Origin: VRUE01 sp963774405
Lineage (GTDB): Bacteria; Actinomycetota; Thermoleophilia; Solirubrobacterales; 70-9
Reading direction: 5' to 3'
Length of the DNA stretch: 64,000 bases
Assembly (NCBI GenBank): GCA_963774405.1
Contig: CAVZEV010000008.1
Coordinates: forward strand, 18,269-82,268
Shown here: piece after piece, positions 16,824-25,481 of the stretch
Position numbering within the stretch: the stretch's first letter is position 1
Layout: each line of letters begins with the position of its first letter
Notes under the pieces: generated by a model
Database searches by the model: none
Seen by the model: only the letters and a program-made list of their open reading frames with translations
What the model was told of the DNA's origin: nothing
Program-made: the position numbers and the translations under genes

Positions 16824-17741
16824 GTGGCCGGTGCGCGCAAGGTCGAGCTCGACTGCGAGGGGTCGTTCTCCGAGGCAGCAGCGCGGGTCGTCCGGGTGCG
16901 CTCCAAGGAGGTATTTGCGAATTCCGAGGGCGTCCTCGACCTCGGCGATGTCGAGCGGGTGCACGACATGCGGGTGGCGACGCGCCGATTGCGCGCGGCC
17001 CTGGAGGTCTTCGAACCCTGCTTCCCGCATAAGCGCCATCGCAAGGCATTGAGGAAGGTGAAGGCGCTGGCCGACGCGCTCGGCGAGCGCCGCGACGCCG
17101 ATGTTGAAATCGCCTTGCTCGAGGGTCTCGTCGGCGAGGCGGCGGAGGCGGACCGGGCGCGCACTTCGCGACCTGATCGCGGAGCTGCGGACGCATCAAG
17201 CCGAGGCCAACGAGGCGCTCGCGCCTTTCGTCGCCCCGAAGCGGCTGAAGAAGCTGCGACGGCGGCTGAAGAAGCTTGCCAAGAAGGCGAGATCGTGAAA
17301 GCCCGAGCCATTGAGGGCCTGAACTCAGATCGGGCGCTCATGCCCAATGTGGCCCTGATCGTCTCGGTGCGGCTCGACGAGTTGCGCGGCTTGGCCGACC
17401 CGGCACTTGCCCCGGGCGCGAGCCAAGCGCAACACGACCTGCGGATCGCCGCCAAGCGCCTGCGCTACGTGCTCGAGATCTTCGCCCCCTGTCTTGGTGA
17501 GCAGGCCGAGGCCGCCCGCGGCGCCGCCAAGCGCCTGCAGTCCGTGCTCGGCGACCTGCACGACTGCGACCTGATGCTGACCAAGGTCGAGCGGATCGGC
17601 TCGGTCGAGGCCGTCCTGCGCCAACGTCGCGAACGCCTCTTCCACGACTTCGTCGCGCTCTGGCAGGCCGAGGCGAGCAAGGGCACCTGGGCAGCGCTCG
17701 AGGCCGGCCTCGAGGACGCGCCCTCCCTTTTCCGTCCCTGA
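16824..17741 (+). CDS. CHAD domain protein, internally frameshifted
   Basis: CHAD domains are helical, histidine-conserving domains that bind polyphosphate and localise to polyP granules. The N-terminal repeat has VERVHDMRVATRRLRAALEV, and the second repeat has HDLRIAAKRLRYVLEIFAP, with DLHDCDLM near the end. The middle (about 17155-17285) is in a different frame, where a basic stretch RLKKLRRRLKKLAKKA appears, then the original frame resumes, as expected from two compensating single-base errors. A GTG at 16824 is the start. The stop lies in the stem of a terminator. Confidence 0.88.
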   Translation: MAGARKVELDCEGSFSEAAARVVRVRSKEVFANSEGVLDLGDVERVHDMRVATRRLRAALEVFEPCFPHKRHRKALRKVKALADALGERRDADVEIALLEGLVGEAAEADRARTSRPDRGAADASSRGQRGARAFRRPEAAEEAATAAEEACQEGEIVKARAIEGLNSDRALMPNVALIVSVRLDELRGLADPALAPGASQAQHDLRIAAKRLRYVLEIFAPCLGEQAEAARGAAKRLQSVLGDLHDCDLMLTKVERIGSVEAVLRQRRERLFHDFVALWQAEASKGTWAALEAGLEDAPSLFRP

Positions 17742-17751
17742 GACGGTTTTT
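17732..17751 (+). terminator. Intrinsic terminator after the CHAD gene
   Basis: A stem CCGTC/GACGG with a 5-base loop and five T's overlaps the CHAD stop codon. It closes the pst-phoU-ppx-CHAD unit before the next Pho box. Confidence 0.75.
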
Positions 17752-17762
17752 GGGGGAGCATC

Positions 17763-17806
17763 GGTCACCGCATGTTCACCTGCGGTTCTCTGCTCGTTCA
17801 CATGTC
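17763..17806 (+). promoter_or_regulatory. Four-unit Pho box upstream of the PHP-glycosyltransferase gene
   Basis: Four consecutive 11-base units in register: GGTCACCGCAT, GTTCACCTGCG, GTTCTCTGCTC and GTTCACATGTC. Three carry the G(G/T)TCAC core known from actinobacterial PhoP boxes (Streptomyces GTTCACC repeats). The array ends 58 bases before the start at 17865 and is the best-formed one in the window. Confidence 0.8.
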
Positions 17807-17864
17807 TTGCCTGCAAATGCCGAACTCTTGAGGTGACGGAAACGACTAGAGCAGGGAGACGCCG

Positions 17865-20198
17865 ATGACTTCCCGTGTAGACATGCATTGCCACTCCACC
17901 GCCTCACAGCTCTCGCGGCTCGGAGTTCAGCGCTCGTTGGGGCTGCCCGAGTGCGCGACGCCGCCCGAGGAGGTCTACGAGCTGGCCAAGCGGCGGGGGA
18001 TGGACTTCGTCACGATCACCGACCACGACACGATCGACGGCTGTCTCGAGCTCGCCGATCGTCCCGATTGCTTCGTCTCCGAGGAGCTGACCGCACGCTT
18101 TGTCGGCGAGCCACAGGCGGTGCACGTCCTCTGTTACGGGATCACCCCCGGGGACCACGAGTGGCTGCAGGCACACGCCGGCGACGTAGAGGCCTGCGCC
18201 GCGTACCTTGCCGAGAACGAGATCGCCTCCGCGTTGGCGCACCCGTTCTACAACGTCGAGGCGCCGCTGACGCCGCGACACCGGCGCCGGCTCGCCGAGC
18301 TCTTCCCGATCTGGGAGGTGCGCAACGGCTCTCGCGCCGCCGAGCTCAACATGCCGGCGGCGATCTACATCGAGACCCACGGCGGGACCGGGATCGGCGG
18401 TTCAGACGACCATGCCGGCGTGGACATCGGCCGCACCTTCACCGAGGTGCCCGCGGCCGCCACGCCGGAAGAGTTTCTCCACAAGATCCGAGCCGGCGAT
18501 GCCAAGGGGGGCGGCCAGCAGGGCAGCGCCGCCAAGTGGGCCCACGCCGCCATGGCGCTCGCCACCCGCGCCCTGACCCTCGGTTCCGGTGCGCCTTATC
18601 CCTCTCATGGAGGGAAAAGGCGCACCGGAACGGTTGATCCAGCGGTGGTGATGAAGATTGCCCAGCGGGTGATCAGCGAGGGGGCGGCGCGGGAGGGCAA
18701 GGTCGCGGCCGACATCGGGCCCGAGGACGCGCGGGCGCTGCTCGAGGCCTGGCTGAGCTCGATCGAGCTCGAGCTGCGCGGCCCGGAGCTGATCGCCTAC
18801 CTGCAGGAGGAGGACTTCTCCCACGCCGACCTCTACCGCCGGGCGCGGCGCACCCACGAGCGGCGCCTGCGCGGGGCGATCGCCGCCGGCGCCGACGCTG
18901 CGCGCGAGGGCAATCTGACCACGGCCTTCGGTGGTCTCTTCGACGCGGTGATCCCGGCCGTGCCATACGCGCCTGCGATCACCTTTCTCGGCGCCGAGAA
19001 GGCGAAGCTGGCAAGCCGCGCGGAGGAGCGGCCGCGAATTGCCCTGATCGCCGACGGGATCGGCGCCACCCATGGGGTGACGGCGACGATCGAGAAGATC
19101 CGCGAGCTCGGCGTGCCGGGCTTCGAGATCGAGGTCGTCGGCACCGACGCCGGCGTCGACCGGCGGCTGCCGGCGGCGGCCGAGCTCGAGGTTCCCTTCT
19201 ACGCCGGCATGAGCCTCGGCGTGCCGGGGTTGCCCGGGCTGGCCGAGACCCTCGCCGAGGGCCGCTACGACGCCGTCCACGTCACCGCCCCCGGCCCAGC
19301 CGGGATCGCCGCGACCCTGCTCAACCGGATCGCCGGCACGCCGCTGATCGCCAGCTACCACACCGAGCTGGCCGGCTACGCCGGTCTGCGCAGCGGCGAC
19401 GCCGCGGTCGAGGCGATGGCCAAAGCCGCCCTCGGCGCCTTCTACGGCGCTCCCTCGCTGGTGCTCTCGCCGAGCCCGGCCGCCGACCGCTCGCTGATCG
19501 AGCTCGGCATCGAGGAGGCGCACCTCGCTCGCTGGGAGCGGGGCGTCGACGTCACCCGCTTCGATCCCGGCAAGGCGGCGCGCGAGCACTTCCCGGGCGA
19601 GGTCAAGGTCCTCTACGCCGGTCGGCTCAGCCGCGAGAAGGGGGTCGACCTGCTGGCCGAGAGCTTCCTGCGCGCCCGCAGCGCCGACCCGCGCCTGCAT
19701 CTGCTGCTAGCCGGCGGCGGTCCCGAGGAGGACGAGCTGCGCGCCCGGCTCGGCGAGCACGCGACCTTCCTCGGTTGGCTCGAGGGCGAGGACCTGGCCC
19801 GCGCCTACGCCAGCGCCGACGTCTTCCTCTTCTGCTCGACCACCGACACCTACGGGCAGGTCGTGCTCGAGGCCGGCGCCAGCGGCGTGCCGGTGGTCGC
19901 CGTCGCCGAGGGCGGCCCCGCATCGCTGGTCGAGAACCGCCACACCGGCATGCTCTGCCAGGCCGACGCCGACCACATCGCCGGCACGGTCCTGCAACTG
20001 GCCGCCTCGCCGCTGCTGCGCCGTCACCTCGGCGCCTCCGCCGTCCGCGCCGCCCGGGCCCGCTCCTGGGAGCAGGCGATGGAGCAGCTCGCCGCCGGCT
20101 ACCGCCGCGCGCTTGGCGCCGATTCGCGCCGCCGACTTTCACCCACCTCCGGGGTGGTCAAAGTCGGAAGCGCAGGCGCTTCCGTGCACGCTGCCTGA
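17865..20198 (+). CDS. PHP-domain / GT4 glycosyltransferase fusion protein
   Basis: A 777-residue two-enzyme fusion. Residues 1-220 form a PHP metal-dependent phosphoesterase domain: VDMHCHSTAS, TITDHDTIDG, SALAHPFYN and GIGGSDDHAGVDIGRTF supply the His/Asp ligands. After a helical linker, residues about 390-750 are a GT-B glycosyltransferase of family 4 type: GVTATIEKI, IASYHTELAGYAGLR, LYAGRLSREKGVDLLAESF, GTG-like VLSPSP, FLGWLEGEDLARAYASADVF and the donor-binding DTYGQVVLEAGASGVPVV. No membrane helix or signal is present. Position behind a four-unit Pho box and ahead of ppk1 suggests a phosphate-starvation role such as glycolipid synthesis in place of phospholipid. That role is inference. 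Confidence 0.85.
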   Translation: MTSRVDMHCHSTASQLSRLGVQRSLGLPECATPPEEVYELAKRRGMDFVTITDHDTIDGCLELADRPDCFVSEELTARFVGEPQAVHVLCYGITPGDHEWLQAHAGDVEACAAYLAENEIASALAHPFYNVEAPLTPRHRRRLAELFPIWEVRNGSRAAELNMPAAIYIETHGGTGIGGSDDHAGVDIGRTFTEVPAAATPEEFLHKIRAGDAKGGGQQGSAAKWAHAAMALATRALTLGSGAPYPSHGGKRRTGTVDPAVVMKIAQRVISEGAAREGKVAADIGPEDARALLEAWLSSIELELRGPELIAYLQEEDFSHADLYRRARRTHERRLRGAIAAGADAAREGNLTTAFGGLFDAVIPAVPYAPAITFLGAEKAKLASRAEERPRIALIADGIGATHGVTATIEKIRELGVPGFEIEVVGTDAGVDRRLPAAAELEVPFYAGMSLGVPGLPGLAETLAEGRYDAVHVTAPGPAGIAATLLNRIAGTPLIASYHTELAGYAGLRSGDAAVEAMAKAALGAFYGAPSLVLSPSPAADRSLIELGIEEAHLARWERGVDVTRFDPGKAAREHFPGEVKVLYAGRLSREKGVDLLAESFLRARSADPRLHLLLAGGGPEEDELRARLGEHATFLGWLEGEDLARAYASADVFLFCSTTDTYGQVVLEAGASGVPVVAVAEGGPASLVENRHTGMLCQADADHIAGTVLQLAASPLLRRHLGASAVRAARARSWEQAMEQLAAGYRRALGADSRRRLSPTSGVVKVGSAGASVHAA
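18583..18631 (+). repeat. Large hairpin inside the PHP-GT4 coding sequence
   Basis: Arms 18583-18597 and 18617-18631 pair perfectly over 15 bases, and after one mismatch five more pairs follow, leaving a 7-base loop. It encodes an in-frame insertion (GAPYPSHGGKRRTG) in the linker between the PHP and later domains. Confidence 0.75.
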
Positions 20199-20204
20199 GG
20201 CAGC
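20132..20204 (+). repeat. Three consecutive hairpins between the PHP-GT4 gene and ppk1
   Basis: Stem 1 pairs 20132-20139 with 20160-20167 (extended by ACC/GGT pairs with a bulge). Stem 2 pairs 20165-20172 with 20177-20184 perfectly, and stem 3 pairs 20190-20195 with 20199-20204 around the TGA stop. They encode the last, non-conserved residues of the upstream protein and end 5 bases before the ppk1 ATG. They may attenuate or process the mRNA. Confidence 0.65.
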
Positions 20205-20208
20205 CTGG

Positions 20209-22321
20209 ATGGCGGCAGCCCGGCAGTACGATGAACGCATCGACGACCCCGCTCTTTACTTCAATCGCGAGCTCTCCTGGCTCGACTTCAACCAGCGGGT
20301 GCTGGAACTCGCCGAGGACCCCGGCGGTGCCGCTGCTGGAGCAGATCCGCTTCTGCGCGATCTACGCCTCCAACCTCGACGAGTTCTTCATGGTGCGTGT
20401 CGCCGGGCTGTTCGAGCAGCTCGACGCCGGGATCGACGCGCGCGGGCCCGACGGGCTGAGGCCGGGCGAGCAGATCGACGCGATCCAGGCGCGGGTGCTG
20501 GAGCTGGACGAGCGGCTGCACGCCTGCTTCGAAGGCAAGCTGCGGCCGGCGCTGGAGCAGGAGGGGGTCCGCATCGTCTCGCTCGACTCGGCCGGCGAGG
20601 CGGAGCGCGAAGAGATCGACGCGCGCTTCCACGAACAGGTCTTCCCGGCGCTGACGCCGCTGGTGATCGGCATGGGCCGGCCCTTCCCCTACATCTCCAA
20701 CCTCTCGCTCAGCCTCGGCGTGCTGTTGCGCGATCCCGAGAGCGGCAGCGAGATCATCGCCCGGGTCAAGGTGCCGAAGGAGCTGCTCGGCCGCTTCCTG
20801 CCGGTTGGCGAGGGTGGCCAGACCTTCGTGCCCCTGGAGGAGGTGATCGCCGCCAACCTCGACGCCCTCTTCCCCGGCACCGAGGTGGTCGACCACGGCT
20901 ACTTCCGCGTCACCCGCGACGCCGACTTCACCGTCTCCGACGAGGCCGACGACCTGCTGCAGGCGGTCCAGGACGAGATCCGCCGCCGCCGCTTCGGCGA
21001 GGTGGTGCGGCTCGAGATCGCCGCCGGGATGAACCCGAAGCTGCGCCAGCAGCTGATCGACGCGCTGCGGCTCGAGGACCGCGAGGTCTACGACGTCAAC
21101 GGCCTGATCGACCTTGCCGACCTGACCGCCGTCGCCGACGTCCCCGGTCACGCCGAGCTGCGCTACGCGCCCTGGACGCCGGTGACGCAGCAGCGCCTGC
21201 TGGGCGAGGACGACGAGCCCTGCGACATGTTCGCGACGATCCGCCAGGAGGACCTGCTCGTCCACCATCCCTACGACTCCTTCGCCAGCTCGGTCGAGCG
21301 CTTCGTCGAGCAGGCGGTCGCCGACCCGGACGTGCTGGCGATCAAGCAGACCGTGTACCGGACCAGCGACGACTCGCCCCTGGTGCCCTCGCTGATCCGC
21401 GCCTCCGAACGCGGCAAGCAGGCGGTCTGCATGGTCGAGCTGAAGGCCCGCTTCGACGAGGAGGCCAACATCCACTGGGCCAAGTCGCTGGAGGAGTCCG
21501 GCGTCCACGTCGTCTACGGCATTCCCGGCCTGAAGACGCACGTGAAGGCGATCCTGGTCGCCCGCCGCGAGGGCGACAGGGTGCGCGAGTACGTCCACAT
21601 CGGCACCGGCAACTACCACCCCAAGACGGCCCGTCTCTACACGGACTTCGGCCTCTTCACCGCCGATCCGGAGATCGGCGCCGACGTCGCCGAGATGTTC
21701 AACTTCCTCACCGGCTACGGCCGCCCGGCCGAGTACCGCAAGGTGCTGGTCTCGCCGACGACGATGCGCGATCGCATCGTCGAGGAGATCGAGGCGACGG
21801 TCGCCGCGCACGAGGCCGGCGAGGAGGCGCGGATCACGCTGAAGATGAACTCGCTGGTCGACGCCGGCTGCATCCGGGCCCTGTACGAGGCCTCGCAGGC
21901 GGGGGTGCGGATCGACCTCAACGTGCGCGGGATCTGCTGCCTGCGGCCCGGCGTGCCGGGGGTCTCCGAGAACATCCGCGTCGTCTCGATCGTCGGTCGC
22001 TTCCTCGAGCACTCGCGCGTCTACGCCTTCCGGCGCGGCGAGCAGACGCGGGTGCTGATGGGCTCGGCCGACCTGATGCCGCGCAACCTCGACAGCCGGG
22101 TCGAGCTGGTCACCCCGGTCGAAGACGCGGCGTTGCGGGCCGAGCTGCTCGACGTGCTCGAGCGCTGCTTCGCCGACAACGCCAACGCCTGGGAGCTCGA
22201 TTCCGAGGGGGAGTGGACGCGGCTGGCCCCGGCCAACGGCAAGCGTCGCAGCGTCCAGGAGGAGATGCGCGAGCGCCACGCCGCCCGCGCCGCCGAGCAG
22301 CTGGCCGCGGTCTCCAGCTGA
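20209..22321 (+). CDS. ppk1: Polyphosphate kinase 1, one frameshift near the start
   Basis: Makes polyphosphate from ATP. The N-terminus DPALYFNRELSWLDFNQRVL is in the frame of the ATG at 20209. A single-base shift near 20325 leads to the rest: ICAIYASNLDEFF-type motif (CAIYASNLDEFFMVRVAG), VLAIKQTVYRTSDDSPLV, GKQAVCMVELKARFDEEANI, VVYGIPGLKTHVKAILVAR and YVHIGTGNYHPKTARLYTDF, which carries the phosphohistidine region, then SRVYAFRRGEQTRVLMGSAD. About 700 residues is normal. It follows the PHP-GT4 gene by ten bases and probably shares its Pho-box promoter. Confidence 0.95.
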
Positions 22322-22369
22322 GCGTTCGGCCGCTCCGACACTCCCCGCTTCGATCAATAGGATGGCGAG

Positions 22370-22991
22370 GTGGCGCGTCTCTCCCTCCTGCCCCGCGATC
22401 GGACCTTCTTCGATCTCTTCATCGAGGCCGGCGAGAACACCGTCAAGGCGTCGCGCCTGCTCGACCAGATGATGGCCACCTGGCCCGACTCCGGTGACCT
22501 CTCCAAACAGGTCGTCGATGCCGAGCAGGAGGGCGACCGGATCACCCACGCGATCATCAAGCGGCTCAACTCGACCTTCGTCACCCCGATCGACCGCGAG
22601 GACATCTACGGCCTGGCGACCCAGATGGACGACATCGTCGACTACACCGAGGAGGCCGCCGACTTCCTCGGCCTCTACAAGATCGAGGCGCCGATGGCCC
22701 AGGCGCAGGAGCTGACCAAAGTGCTGGTCGCGGCCTGCGAGCAGCTCGCCGCCGGGCTCGAGCACCTGCGCGACTTCAAGGAGCCTCGACAAGTACTGGA
22801 TCGAGATCCACCGGCTGGAGAACGACGGCGACCGGATCTCCCGCGACGCCGTCGCCTCGCTCTTCTCCAACGGGATCGACCCGATGGTCGTGATCCGCTG
22901 GAAGGACATGTTCGCCGTGCTCGAGAACGCGATCGACGCGACCGAGACGGCCGCTCAAATCCTTGAGGGAATAGTCATCAAGAACTCGTGA
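22370..22991 (+). CDS. DUF47 (PhoU-like) Pit accessory protein, frameshifted near the end
   Basis: A helical PhoU-like protein of the DUF47 family, which pairs with PiT transporters. It opens with LLPRDRTFFDLFIEAGENT and contains ITHAIIKRLNSTFVTPIDRED and YGLATQMDDIVDYTEEAADF. A single-base shift near 22785 restores YWIEIHRLENDGDRISRDAV and the terminal ILEGIVIKNS, whose TGA (22989-22991) overlaps the GTG of pit as GTGA. The start is a GTG. Coupling to pit supports a role in gating phosphate import. Confidence 0.88.
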
Positions 22992-24085
22992 GCTCTGACG
23001 TCATCCTCGTCATCGTCGTCGGCACCGCGCTCGCCTTCGACTTCACCAACGGCTTCCACGACACCGCCAACGTCGTCGCCACCTCGATCTCGACCGGGGC
23101 GGCGCGGCCGCAGGTGGCTATCGGGGTCGCCTCGCTGCTCAACTTCGTCGGCGCCTTCATCTCGATCTCGGTCGCGGCGACGGTCGCCAACGACGTCGTC
23201 AACTCTGCCGTGGTCACCCCGACGGTGGTTTTCGCCGGCCTGATCGGGGCGATCGCCTGGAACCTGATCACCTGGTCCTTTGGCCTGCCCTCGAGCTCCT
23301 CGCACGCGCTGATCGGCGGCGTGGTCGGCTCCGCGATCGCCGCCGCCGGCTTCGACGCCGTGCTTGCCGACGGCCTCGTCGGCAAGGTGCTGATCCCGGC
23401 CGTGATCGCGCCGATCCTCGCCTTCATCGTCGCCGGTGCCGCGATCGGCTTCGTCTACCGCATCGTCGGCCGCCAGCGTCCGGGCATGGTCACCCGGGGC
23501 TTTCGCTACGGGCAGATCATCTCGAGCAGCATGCTGGCGCTCGCCCACGGCACCAACGACGCGCAGAAGACGATGGGGGTGATCACGCTGGCCCTGGTCG
23601 CCAACGGCACGCTCGGCGCCAACGCCGACCCGCCGCTCTGGGTGATCGTCTCCTCGGCGACCGCGATCGCGCTCGGCACCTACAGCGGCGGCTGGCGGAT
23701 CATCCGCACGACCGGCACGCGGATCATCAAGATGGACGCCGCGCAGGGCTTCTCGGCCCAGGGCGCCGGCGCCGCGGTGATCCTCGCCTCGACCCACTTC
23801 GGCTTCCCGCTCTCGACCACGCACGTGATCAACGGCGGCGTGATGGGCGCCGGCGCCGGCAAGCGCGTCTCGGCCGTGCGCTGGGGCGTCGCCGGCAATA
23901 TCGTCACCGCCTGGCTGCTCACCCTGCCGGCGGCGGCCGCGATCGGCGCGCTCGCCTACGCCCTCACAGCGGTCTTCGGCAGCGGCGCGCTCGGTCCGGT
24001 CCTGGTCACCCTGATGTCGCTCTCGCTGATCGTCGCGGTCTTCGCCCGGCGCTCGCGCGAGGGCGCACCGGTCCCGGCGAGTTGA
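22988..24085 (+). CDS. pit: PiT-family inorganic phosphate transporter
   Basis: Low-affinity, ion-coupled phosphate permease. The duplicated PiT signature is present: FDFTNGFHDTANVVATSIST near the N-terminus and ALAHGTNDAQKTMGVITLAL in the second half, with PSSSSHALIGG and PLSTTHVINGG as the paired re-entrant loops. About ten hydrophobic helices in 365 residues. Translationally coupled to the DUF47 gene. Its last bases overlap an in-frame TTG of the next small gene. Confidence 0.95.
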   Translation: MSSDVILVIVVGTALAFDFTNGFHDTANVVATSISTGAARPQVAIGVASLLNFVGAFISISVAATVANDVVNSAVVTPTVVFAGLIGAIAWNLITWSFGLPSSSSHALIGGVVGSAIAAAGFDAVLADGLVGKVLIPAVIAPILAFIVAGAAIGFVYRIVGRQRPGMVTRGFRYGQIISSSMLALAHGTNDAQKTMGVITLALVANGTLGANADPPLWVIVSSATAIALGTYSGGWRIIRTTGTRIIKMDAAQGFSAQGAGAAVILASTHFGFPLSTTHVINGGVMGAGAGKRVSAVRWGVAGNIVTAWLLTLPAAAAIGALAYALTAVFGSGALGPVLVTLMSLSLIVAVFARRSREGAPVPAS

Positions 24086-24087
24086 GC

Positions 24088-24324
24088 ATGGCGGTCGTGG
24101 TCGAGACCAAGGAATTGCTCGAGACGGTCGTCGCCTCCGTGGTCGCCGGCGTCGGCATCACCGTGATCTTCTCGGTCGCGATCTGGGGTGTGGCCCGCTT
24201 CGCCGACCTCAGTCGCAACGAGCGCCCCCTTGCGGCCGGAGCGGCGGCGACGCTCGCGGCCCTGGCCGGCTTGGCCACCCTGGCCGCGGTTGCCTTCGGC
24301 ATCGTGATCATGACTCGCAAGTAA
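24088..24324 (+). CDS. Small membrane protein (78 aa)
   Basis: The frame reads MAVVVETKELLETVVASVV, then two hydrophobic helices separated by a short polar loop (ADLSRNERPL). I recognise no family. It follows pit by two bases, so it belongs to the same transcript. A TTG two codons upstream is an alternative start. Confidence 0.6.
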   Translation: MAVVVETKELLETVVASVVAGVGITVIFSVAIWGVARFADLSRNERPLAAGAAATLAALAGLATLAAVAFGIVIMTRK

Positions 24325-24365
24325 CTCGCCGCGGGCGGGCCGTTTTGCCGGACTACACTTCTTAC

Positions 24366-24716
24366 GTGCGCACCCTGCGAAATGTCGCGATCGTCATGGT
24401 CCTGGCGCTGGCGGTCGCCTTCGCGCCTCACGGCGGCAACGTCGCCGACGCGATCATCACCGCGATCACGATGGGGTTCCTCGCCGCCCTGGCCTGGATG
24501 GTCTTCGTCCTCGGGCGCCAGAACCAGCTCACGCTGGCGACGCTGACCGATGGACGGCGGGCGATCCTCTACGCGGCGCTGGGAATGCTCGCCCTGCTGA
24601 TCGCCGGCAGCGACGAGCTCTTCTCAAGCGGCGGCGGCACGCTGCTCTGGATCATCCTGCTCGGCGCCTCGGTGGCAGCGATCTGGCGGATCTGGATCGA
24701 CGCCAACACCTACTGA
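24366..24716 (+). CDS. Membrane protein with three or four helices (116 aa)
   Basis: From a GTG (VRTLRNVAIVMVLALAV) the protein has hydrophobic helices around residues 5-22, 30-50, 66-80 and 95-110 with short loops and the tail WRIWIDANTY. Function unknown. The frame is also open from a TTG at 24345, but the GTG sits directly before the first helix. Confidence 0.6.
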   Translation: MRTLRNVAIVMVLALAVAFAPHGGNVADAIITAITMGFLAALAWMVFVLGRQNQLTLATLTDGRRAILYAALGMLALLIAGSDELFSSGGGTLLWIILLGASVAAIWRIWIDANTY

Positions 24717-24796
24717 GACCCGGCCGCGCTTCTCCCGTCACTGATTTGTTCGATTGAGCGCACCACGCGCGCGTTCGAGCCTGCGAGGGTCGCGGC

Positions 24797-25153
24797 GTGC
24801 CGTCGCCACGGATCGCCAACAGCGCAGGCCACAGGGAGGGAGGGACCGCCTCGGTCGAGTTGATCGCGGCGGTTCCCTTCCTGCTGCTGGCGGTCCTGGT
24901 GGCGGCACAGCTGGCGCTCGCCGGGCAGGCGCTCTGGGCGGCCGGGCTGGCGGCACGGGCGGGGGCTCGGGCGGCGCTGGTGGGCGGGGACGGAGCGGCG
25001 GCGGCACGCCGGGCGCTGCCGCCGTCGCTGCGGGCCGGCGCGCAGGTGCGGGACACGGGCGTGGTCACGACCGTGCGGGTCGTGATCCCGCGCCTGCTGC
25101 CGGCGCTGCCGCGCCTGATGGTCGGCTCGGAGAGTGGGCTCGGCGATGAATAG
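24797..25153 (+). CDS. TadE-like pilus-associated protein
   Basis: A 118-residue protein with the TadE opening GTASVELIAAVPFLLLAVLV: a short polar leader followed by one hydrophobic helix with the conserved glutamate. A small extracytoplasmic tail follows. Such minor pilins are handled by Tad/Flp systems. No tadA, tadB or flp gene lies nearby. Start is a GTG. Confidence 0.65.
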   Translation: MPSPRIANSAGHREGGTASVELIAAVPFLLLAVLVAAQLALAGQALWAAGLAARAGARAALVGGDGAAAARRALPPSLRAGAQVRDTGVVTTVRVVIPRLLPALPRLMVGSESGLGDE

Positions 25154-25481
25154 AGAGCATGGCCAGGCCACGGTGGAGCTGCTGGCGGCGATCCCGCTGC
25201 TGCTGCTCGCCGGGGCGGTCGCGCTGCAACTGCTGCTCGCCGGCTACGCGCTGACCTTGGCCGACGGTGCTGCCGAGGCGGGGGCGCTGGCGTTGGCGGC
25301 CGGGCGGCCGGCAAAGAGCGCAGCTGAGGACGCGTTGCCCGCATGGGCGGCGGACAAAGTTGAGATCGGGGTGCGCGGGGGAGAGGTGACTGTGCGGTTG
25401 GCGCCGCCGTCGCTGCTCACCGCGGTCGGTGATCACCTGGCAGTGACCAGCGAGAGCTTCGCGAGGCCGGCCGGACGATGA
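25146..25481 (+). CDS. Second TadE-like protein
   Basis: It overlaps the previous gene by eight bases and begins MNREHGQATVELLAAIPLLL, again the Tad pseudopilin pattern (GQATVELL with the glutamate five residues into the helix). The remainder is a short domain of 70 residues. The pair probably forms a pilus minor-subunit complex. Function beyond that is unknown. Confidence 0.65.
   Translation: MNREHGQATVELLAAIPLLLLAGAVALQLLLAGYALTLADGAAEAGALALAAGRPAKSAAEDALPAWAADKVEIGVRGGEVTVRLAPPSLLTAVGDHLAVTSESFARPAGR

Noticed and set aside
14941..17199. 752-codon minus-strand frame opposite phoU/ppx/CHAD
   Set aside because: Low-complexity antisense of conserved genes, no plausible start context.
20288..22909. 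873-codon minus-strand open frame opposite ppk1
   Set aside because: Shadow of ppk1 and the DUF47 gene; rich in V/D/G/L/R with no domain signature.
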